Shown piece by piece: positions 35,882 through 41,740 of a stretch of 41,740 bases of DNA (its first letter is position 1; every line of letters begins with the position of its first letter). Below the pieces are notes generated by a model. The model was not told the DNA's origin. It saw only the letters and a program-made list of their open reading frames with translations, and did not search any database. The DNA comes from an uncultured Actinomycetes bacterium. Its GTDB lineage: Bacteria; Actinomycetota; Geothermincolia; Fen-727; JACVIW01. The stretch covers positions 1-41,740 of the forward strand of contig CAKZLU010000031.1 in assembly GCA_937127245.1 (NCBI GenBank), written 5' to 3'. A program made the position numbers and the translations under genes.

Positions 35882-38665
35882 CTACTCAACCGAGTATCCC
35901 AAAACCGTATGTCCCCCCGTTATCCTCCATCCGTAGTTGAAATAGATCGGACGCTCGCATATCACGGGTTTGTCCGCTTCAATCAGGGTAGATATTTCCT
36001 TTCCCGGTCCAACGTCCGCGTTCGCGCTGACGGTTAACCTCGTCAGAGGGGGCACCTCGTATGTTTTTTTGACCACGCCCCCTTGCGAATCGAAATACGT
36101 GACCTGAAGGCTCGCCTTCGTCTGGTTAGGATTCATCACAGATAGCCACTGTTCAAAACCGTCTCCGGTGTATCCTTCCGCCAAGAAAGAGCGCTTGACA
36201 AGCCCCATCGCCCCAGGTATTACATGACCCCCGGTCCAGTGCCCAATTCCGCCACCAGGATAATCGAAATACATCGGTCGCTCCGCGGTAAACGGCATGT
36301 CCGAGGAAAGCTTCACGGAGACGTCCTTCTCTGAACCGACCTCCCTGTTCACCAAAATAGTGAGCCTCTCTTTAGGTCTAACCTCATAAGTTTTTATCAC
36401 ATTATCGCCCTGACCTTCGCCGAGCATATATGTTGCCTCTACAATTATTGGCCGCTCGTTCGGGTTCTGCAAGCAGAGCCACTCGTCAAAGCCAGACCTT
36501 GTGGTCCCTTCAGGGAAATACCACTGGCGGTCCGCCCAGTTTACGCCCATCGCGCAGTGACCTCCGCTCCATCCAGGATAAGCTCCGTAACGGAAGTACA
36601 TCGGGCGCTCAGCCACAACGGGCACATCCGATTCGAGAAGGAGGCTCACATCCTTGTTGGGACCAATGTGGTCGCGAACAAAGTATGTCGCTCGCGAACG
36701 GGGCGCCACTTCGCTTCGCACCACCTTCTCGCCTTCGCGCTCAATCATGTACCTAAATGTTAGGTTTGCCTTTCCTCTGCCGGGATTCATAACCGTCAGC
36801 CACTGGTCGAACTCAAGCCTCGTGGTGCCTTCAGCAAAAAACCAGCTCCTTGAGGGCGCGGGCGCTCCAGTCACGCAGTGGCCTCCGTCCCAGCGCTCAT
36901 TACCCCCACGTTGAGCGTAATTGAAGTACATCGGGCGCTCGGCGAAAAGGAATTTCGAACTTGATCTTACAAGGATCGAAAACTCTGTTCCCTCATTGAG
37001 AATGTCGTTCAGCCTCAAAGTCGTTCTCGAGCGCGCCGGAACTCTTACCTGCTTGCCGAATTCCGGGGCTTCGTTAAACATGAAGGTAATGAGAGCGTTC
37101 GAATCGGCGTCTCCCGCGTTCCCCAAACATAGGTAAGCGTCGAAATCCCCCCTCACATACCCCTCGGCAAAGTAAAACGAGCGCTCGCTCCCGGTTAACA
37201 GTACGGTGAAGGCTAACCCGTTTGATACGCTCTGCCCCGCTCTCACCGTGACCCTCACGGTTCCGGGTTCGACCTGCGGGACTTTCACGACGATACGGTT
37301 ATCTGACCACTGCAAATAATCCCTCGCGTTTACATTTCCGAAACTCACGCTTGACGAAGTAACGCGTGAATACCCGAATCCCTCCCCGGTGAGTGTCACT
37401 GTCGCGCCGACAGTTCCCAAACAGGGCGATACGGTCTTGAGTCGAGGGGCCGGAAGCGCGAACGCGAGCTTTCCCACGTAGCAGTCCTGGCCCTTTGCGC
37501 CGAGTTCAGCGCTTCTGCTCACCCCTGCGACCGCGATTCCGCCATCAGTCGAGTTCGCAGCGCAGTAGGCGGAAGACAACGGTGCCCCACCGAAAACGAG
37601 TTCCCACAGTTTTCTGCCTCCAGCAGGGTCAAAATCCACGGCGCAAGCCCTGATGCTCCCATCTGCTTGTGATGCGTAGCCCACGGCGAGCGCGCTTCCG
37701 TCAGCCGCCCGTGTGATTTTATGAAAGTAGCCTTCTTTTACGAGCTCTTTCCTCCAGTGAATGACGCCCCCCTGTTTCACCCTCCATACGACACCTTGAG
37801 GCGAACTCACTCCCGCGACAAGATAAGCGCTGCCTATCCTGACAACAGATGAAGCCATGTCCGTAGCGTTTGTCCCGAATGACTTTTCCCAAAGCCTCTT
37901 TCCCGATGAGCTGGTTTTCACCACATAAACATCGGAGCCGATCGCACTTTCCACGGTAAAACCGCATAGAATGAATCCTCCGTCCGAATCGGGGGACACC
38001 TCCTCGAAAACCTGAGTGCCGTCCCTGTGAACGTCTTCACCGTAAAATTTTTCCCAAAGCAATGCTCCGGACTTGTTAACCTTAAGAAGGTAAGCGTCGG
38101 TATCTCCATGAGCAATCCTTGAGGTAGCCTCGCCGGCGGCGACATAACCGTCGGGCAAATTGCAGATTGAATACAGAACCTCTGATCCGGACATCCCTAT
38201 CGTCTTTTCCCATCTCGTATTTCCCCGAAAATCCGTCTTAACGATATAAGCGTCGAAGCTGCCAGCACCCATTCGGTTTGTGTATCCTGCAGCCACGAAC
38301 CCATCGGAATCCACGCATACCGACTCAAAGACAGTCTTCTTCTGCGATCCAAATTTCTTGAGCCACTCAAGCTTTCCGGAAGAAGATATTTTCGCGATCA
38401 TGCCGCTTGTGGGGCCGCCGGGATCGTCCATGTAATTCCACGCCCCCGCCACAACGTATCCCCCGTCGGGAGCCGCTTCAATGTACCGTAGCCAGTCATC
38501 CCCCGCGTTTCCGAACACCCTCTCCCACATAAGAGAAACCTGGGTCTGGGCAACCGAAGCAATCGAAGCCTTTATGGGCGAGGAAAACAGGGCTACGCAA
38601 ATAAGCGTGAATATGAGAAAGTAGGTCAAATACGCAGCCTTTCCTACCCCAAAATTGACAATCAC
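35882..38665 (-). CDS. Secreted beta-propeller / IPT / DUF5719-like protein, paralogue of the 30410 gene
   Basis: 927 aa. N-terminal signal anchor (about residues 10-36), propeller-like repeats (about 45-405; WE..FG..G and DGG.V.AG motifs), one IPT/TIG domain (about 407-490) and four DUF5719-like repeats (from about 498) with FYFAEG / FDQWL.VMNP / PARSR / AERPMYFNY. It shares architecture and many local motifs with the 1083-aa protein (for example both have GSQKKTVFESV-like and LGAKGQD.Y segments) but has one IPT domain instead of three. GTG start at 38665 with a GGGGTGG ribosome site. Probably a cell-surface or extracellular adhesin-like protein; partner and ligand unknown. Confidence 0.85.
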   Translation of the reverse strand: MIVNFGVGKAAYLTYFLIFTLICVALFSSPIKASIASVAQTQVSLMWERVFGNAGDDWLRYIEAAPDGGYVVAGAWNYMDDPGGPTSGMIAKISSSGKLEWLKKFGSQKKTVFESVCVDSDGFVAAGYTNRMGAGSFDAYIVKTDFRGNTRWEKTIGMSGSEVLYSICNLPDGYVAAGEATSRIAHGDTDAYLLKVNKSGALLWEKFYGEDVHRDGTQVFEEVSPDSDGGFILCGFTVESAIGSDVYVVKTSSSGKRLWEKSFGTNATDMASSVVRIGSAYLVAGVSSPQGVVWRVKQGGVIHWRKELVKEGYFHKITRAADGSALAVGYASQADGSIRACAVDFDPAGGRKLWELVFGGAPLSSAYCAANSTDGGIAVAGVSRSAELGAKGQDCYVGKLAFALPAPRLKTVSPCLGTVGATVTLTGEGFGYSRVTSSSVSFGNVNARDYLQWSDNRIVVKVPQVEPGTVRVTVRAGQSVSNGLAFTVLLTGSERSFYFAEGYVRGDFDAYLCLGNAGDADSNALITFMFNEAPEFGKQVRVPARSRTTLRLNDILNEGTEFSILVRSSSKFLFAERPMYFNYAQRGGNERWDGGHCVTGAPAPSRSWFFAEGTTRLEFDQWLTVMNPGRGKANLTFRYMIEREGEKVVRSEVAPRSRATYFVRDHIGPNKDVSLLLESDVPVVAERPMYFRYGAYPGWSGGHCAMGVNWADRQWYFPEGTTRSGFDEWLCLQNPNERPIIVEATYMLGEGQGDNVIKTYEVRPKERLTILVNREVGSEKDVSVKLSSDMPFTAERPMYFDYPGGGIGHWTGGHVIPGAMGLVKRSFLAEGYTGDGFEQWLSVMNPNQTKASLQVTYFDSQGGVVKKTYEVPPLTRLTVSANADVGPGKEISTLIEADKPVICERPIYFNYGWRITGGHTVLGYSVE

Positions 38666-39319
38666 CGAACCACCCCACCCAAATTTTTAAGCGTTACCGG
38701 GATTTGTTTGGTCTTCAATTTGTCACATGCCGACCTGCTCTTGAAGCCTCATTCTTAAGGCTCTTAATCAAATCACCTATTGTTAAAACGATACAGCGCC
38801 TCCAGAGGATTTTGCCAGAAAATTACTTTAAAGGTTGTCGGTATAGCGAGGTAAGACAACGGGACCTGGTAAGAGAGGGTAAGAAAGGAAACCTTGGCAA
38901 GCAACTATTTTTCATGAGAAAAGAGCGCAAATACAACCATAAATACATCATGCCTGCTTACAACCTTTTACTTACGACCTTTTAAGAATACGCGAACTCT
39001 TTTATAATGCGCAAACTGTTCCTTCATCCAAAATGTTTGTTTTATAAATGTTTGTTTTATATAACTTTCCAACCCCCAAACCGCACAGGGCAGCGCGGGG
39101 AAGTTCAATGCATTCCATTTATCTACATTCCATTTACTTAAATTTGTTTTTTGTTTTTTGCAAAACCTGCCCAATCGCTATAACCGTACATTCATCCGAC
39201 CTACCAATTGACCGGACATTCTAAACCACCGGACATTCTTAAATGAAGCCCGAGACGAAAACCAAAACATTCAAAGAACATAAAGGAAGAGCGCGGTATC
39301 TTGGGAAGAAGGCACAAGC
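38666..39319. repeat. Intergenic region with several 15-20-bp tandem duplications, no gene
   Basis: About 650 bp. Back-to-back near-copies include AATGTTTGTTTTATA twice (about 39031-39060), CATTCCATTTA(T/C) twice (about 39112-39140), ACCGGACATTCT twice (about 39210-39240) and CTTAC(A/G)ACCTTTTA twice (about 38957-38984). No ribosome site or recognisable product. Confidence 0.6.
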
Positions 39320-40276
39320 CTACTGGTTTCCAAACCCTCTATACCTTATCATTTTCTTAAACGGCCAAAGACCGATCAGGAAAGAAAGCGCCACCGCCGG
39401 TATAACCCTTATAACGAGTAGGTTGAAATAGTAGCGCCGGTAAAGCATCCCTTCTTTGCTTCCGGTGGGAAATCCGAGCACGTCGATAAGGCGCACGATA
39501 TCCGCCCTGTGAAGGAGTTGGACCACCATCTCACCCAATACAAGCGAAAACAAAGCGAGACCGGCCGCGAAGACACCCACCGGAAAACCTGTCTCGCCCC
39601 TGAAGACGACTATCACCGCGATTGCAACAATGAGAGCGGAGGGAAGCGAGAAATAGGGCGCGCGCCTTCGGAAAAGAAGCATCAGACCCGCCGAAAGCGC
39701 AAAACCGAGCGCTGAAGCCAGAGCAAATCCCACCGCGACCCTCGATGTTTCAGGGAGATTCTCAAACCGCACAGAAGGCGCGATCTCAAAGGGTAAAGCG
39801 GCGGCTATTCTGCTTAGCGCTTCAGAAAAAAGGCTCACGACCCGTTTCTTGAGGGCTATTGTTTTGCGTAGGATTCGAGACTTGCCCGGGGGCGCGAGCG
39901 CTTTGGTATCAGTCCGGACAGCGCCCGCGTGACTTACCTTAGGAGACACAGGGTGGAATTTGACCGCTTCTTTTTGCGAAACGAAGCGGTCCTCTGCCTG
40001 CTGGATCTTCCCTGCCGCACCCGCGAGGGGGCTTGAGACTCCCTTACCGGAAGGGAGACCGGATTCCTCTCTTCCGGGTCTGGCATCTTCTTTCGCGACT
40101 GCCGCTGAAACCTGCTCACTCGACGGCTCTGCTGTTTTGGATACGCCACTGGTCTCAGCGCTTGATTCGCCGCGCGGTTTTTGTTTTTTCCTTGAGCGCG
40201 GTCCGCGCCAGCGCTCGATGACCTCGCTCGAGTCAAGCTGCAAGAAATTTCTTAGGCGTGTCCCAATCTTGCTCAT
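39320..40276 (-). CDS. Polytopic membrane protein with long charged N-terminal tail, unknown function
   Basis: 318 aa, family not recognised. Residues 1-180 are hydrophilic, K/R/S/E-rich and probably disordered. The C-terminal part has about four transmembrane segments (VAVGFALASALGFALSAGLM, SALIVAIAVIVVF, VGVFAAGLALFSLVLG, VIRVIPAVALSFLIGLW) with basic connecting loops. Its ATG overlaps the stop of the upstream gene by 4 bp, so the two are translationally coupled and likely act together at the membrane. Confidence 0.7.
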   Translation of the reverse strand: MSKIGTRLRNFLQLDSSEVIERWRGPRSRKKQKPRGESSAETSGVSKTAEPSSEQVSAAVAKEDARPGREESGLPSGKGVSSPLAGAAGKIQQAEDRFVSQKEAVKFHPVSPKVSHAGAVRTDTKALAPPGKSRILRKTIALKKRVVSLFSEALSRIAAALPFEIAPSVRFENLPETSRVAVGFALASALGFALSAGLMLLFRRRAPYFSLPSALIVAIAVIVVFRGETGFPVGVFAAGLALFSLVLGEMVVQLLHRADIVRLIDVLGFPTGSKEGMLYRRYYFNLLVIRVIPAVALSFLIGLWPFKKMIRYRGFGNQ

Positions 40277-40875
40277 TTTTTACTTTTCTTCTCGACGGTC
40301 TCAATCGTGACGCCCGCCTTCTGCATTTCAATTAATAGCTCCTGCAAGCCTTGCTGCGCGCGCGCTTTCGCCGACTCGGCGATCTTACTCAAATCCTCCG
40401 TGGGTTTGCCCTCAAGAAGCGCTTCGTTCAATTCTTTCTGCGCCTCGAGCTGGTCTATAAGCGTAAAGATGTAATGGGCTGTGAGCACGTGGAGCTTGCG
40501 GTATCGCTCAGGAGGAGTTAATTCCAACAGCCTCCCTATTACATCCCTGAAGTATTCAATTCTGTTGTTCGCGAGCCTCAAAAGGGAGGTCATATCTTTG
40601 TTCTCGGAATATCGCTCCGCGCTCTTGTCATCCTTCTCAACGCGGTTTTGAAACTCCACCATAACAGTGCGCCATCTCTTCTCATAACCCTTTGTCTCGC
40701 CACCCCTCAAACTTAAAACATACAGCACCCCGAGAACTACCACGCCCGCCAGAAGGATTACGCAGAGCGAAACGTAAATGGGATTTGCTTTCGAGCGGCC
40801 TGAAGGGGAACCGGACGACTCGCTTTCAAGCTCCGCGCCAGCAAAATTTTTGCTCAAATCATCTTCCATCTTCAT
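40273..40875 (-). CDS. Single-pass membrane protein with helical extracytoplasmic domain, unknown function
   Basis: 200 aa, family not recognised. A short acidic N-terminus, one transmembrane helix (about 33-55, PIYVSLCVILLAGVVVLGVL), then a long E/K/R-rich, mainly helical region (Y..RWRTVMVEFQNRVEKDD, ELTPPERYRKLHVLTAHYIF, LIDQLEAQKELNEAL) with coiled-coil character. The 4-bp overlap with the following gene suggests a two-gene operon. ATG at 40875 with GGGGG just upstream; ATG two codons later is equally possible. Confidence 0.7.
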   Translation of the reverse strand: MKMEDDLSKNFAGAELESESSGSPSGRSKANPIYVSLCVILLAGVVVLGVLYVLSLRGGETKGYEKRWRTVMVEFQNRVEKDDKSAERYSENKDMTSLLRLANNRIEYFRDVIGRLLELTPPERYRKLHVLTAHYIFTLIDQLEAQKELNEALLEGKPTEDLSKIAESAKARAQQGLQELLIEMQKAGVTIETVEKKSKK

Positions 40876-41218
40876 GCCCCCAATCTAAAACCAGCGACAA
40901 ACTACCCCCCCGCAAGATTTTTGCAAAAATGGTGCCTGGCACCGTTTTGGCGTTTTTTGGAACATTATATGTTTTTTGGGGGAGGCTAAAAATCGATTCA
41001 CGTGATTCGGCGCCGAAATCAAAATCGTTACAAAAGAATGTAGGACTACCTCGAAAAGAAGGACCGCGAAAAAGGGATGGGGTCGCATGCGCGATATCAC
41101 GCCGCTCATTGTTAAGCGCGTTTGCGCCATCAACTGGGTTTAAAACAAAACCGCAAGAGATCGCAAGAGCCGCAAATCTCGATGGAGACCCGCGGATTTC
41201 CGCAACCCGCACCTGTTT
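40876..41218. other. Intergenic region containing a RAYT-family palindrome
   Basis: 343 bp between the two-gene operon and the partial gene at the window end. The palindrome at 40923-40951 is the only structure recognised. Short open frames crossing it have no ribosome site. Confidence 0.6.
40923..40951. repeat. RAYT-family palindrome (fifth locus)
   Basis: Core GGTGCC-T-GGCACC with AAAAT/GTTTT inner arms and imperfect outer arms (TGCAAAAAT left, as in the 30371 copy). It keeps the same T/G mismatch as the 30371 element, so those two form a subfamily. Confidence 0.9.
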
Positions 41219-41740
41219 TTACCATGCCGTCTTGGCGGGAACATCGACCTCGCGCTGGCTGTAAACTCGGTACTGCGGCATCCAGGCTTCCGGGTCTATG
41301 TCAAACCGCGCCCACTGCCATTTAAGCTCTGTCCACAGGTCGTATCTGTAAAACAGTATGTACCAACCGGCTGTAAAGGAGCCTCTTATTATTTTTGTAT
41401 CGCCCCAGAGGTTAAACGTCGCGCTGTGAAGGTCTATCTCCCGCGAGGCGTATATGTGCAAGTTTGATTCCTGTCTAAGCTGCAACCCGAGACCTGAGTT
41501 CTCCCAGAAGAAACCCCCTCCGGTTATGATGTTGAGAGTCTGTTTCTGGTCAACAACCCAATTTGTAGCCGCGGTATCGAGCAGGACGTTCCCGCGGGCA
41601 ACGATAGTGCCGGTGAACTCCGGACCCTTACCCGTCCAGTCAAGCGCTCTTATCTTTAGAACGACCGCGGGGTTCGGGCTGAAAACGGTCTCGTTGGAGC
41701 TGTAAGGCTTTGTGGTGTCCCACTTGAAGAGTATCTGGCC
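41219..41740 (-). CDS. C-terminal part of a large strand-rich, probably surface or pilus-associated protein (5' end outside window)
   Basis: The frame is open from the window edge to a stop at 41219, giving at least 173 residues. It is rich in beta-strand (GTIVARGNVLLDTAATNWVV, LNIITGGGFFWENSG) and aromatic residues (FTAGWYILFYRYDLWTELKW), ends PAKTAW, and has no Cys. This resembles the C-termini of large extracellular or type IV pilus-associated (PilX-like) proteins in Actinobacteriota, but that is a weak impression. The TTG at 41485 is internal, since the same frame continues upstream without a stop. Confidence 0.5.
   Translation of the reverse strand, partial: GQILFKWDTTKPYSSNETVFSPNPAVVLKIRALDWTGKGPEFTGTIVARGNVLLDTAATNWVVDQKQTLNIITGGGFFWENSGLGLQLRQESNLHIYASREIDLHSATFNLWGDTKIIRGSFTAGWYILFYRYDLWTELKWQWARFDIDPEAWMPQYRVYSQREVDVPAKTAW

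Overview
The window looks like a chromosomal segment of a deep-branching Actinobacteriota-like (high-GC Gram-positive grade) bacterium, probably from an uncultured subsurface or sediment lineage. The reasons are a PyrR-attenuated pyrimidine operon running into gmk-rpoZ-coaBC, lipoproteins and large secreted proteins built from the 'FAEG..W.FE..L...NP...AERSMYW' repeat (DUF5719-like) that I associate with such genomes, and many TTG/GTG starts. The taxonomic call is inference; no 16S or marker alignment is possible here.

Layout. 1-1375: a 5'-truncated coiled-coil protein with internal tandem duplications, then a frameshifted lipoprotein. 2343-5541: katG (minus) and a VOC-fold protein (minus). 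6533-8942: an arsenic module, with arsR and acr3 on minus and a Cys-rich DUF5714-like gene on plus, diverging from an 11-bp-arm inverted repeat. 9049-9136: tRNA-Leu(GAG). 9763-25013 (all minus): efp, nusB, PyrR attenuator, pyrR-pyrB-pyrC-carA-carB-pyrK-pyrD-pyrF-pyrE, gmk, rpoZ, coaBC. This block encodes complete de novo UMP synthesis plus GMP kinase, RNAP omega and CoA synthesis. 26906-27982: an Xaa-Pro peptidase (plus), diverging from efp across 1.9 kb of repeat-rich DNA. 28871-30361: a membrane-anchored protein with an in-frame palindromic element, then a REP-associated tyrosine transposase (RAYT) bracketed by palindromes of the same family. 30410-40875 (minus): two giant paralogous secreted beta-propeller/IPT/DUF5719-like proteins around a HEAT-repeat lipoprotein, then two small membrane proteins. 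41219-end: the C-terminal part of a possible surface/pilus-associated protein.

Most unusual signals. (1) The long intergenic regions carry many short direct-repeat pairs or triplets of about 23-37 bp separated by about 33-50 bp of unrelated sequence. Periods cluster at 71-76 bp and at exactly 61 bp. Each locus has its own unrelated repeat sequence. This is the geometry of a minimal CRISPR repeat-spacer-repeat unit, with no cas gene in view. One such event appears to have split the pyrC-carA junction and duplicated the carA start. (2) Three housekeeping genes (efp, pyrD, pepQ) have ideally placed Shine-Dalgarno sequences but no ATG/GTG/TTG; they appear to start at ATC, CTG and CTG. (3) A RAYT/palindrome family (core GGTGCC-W-GGCACC) occurs at five loci, one fused in frame into a gene and one supplying a stop codon. 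All repeat and start-codon claims come from reading by eye and are stated with the tests that would decide them.
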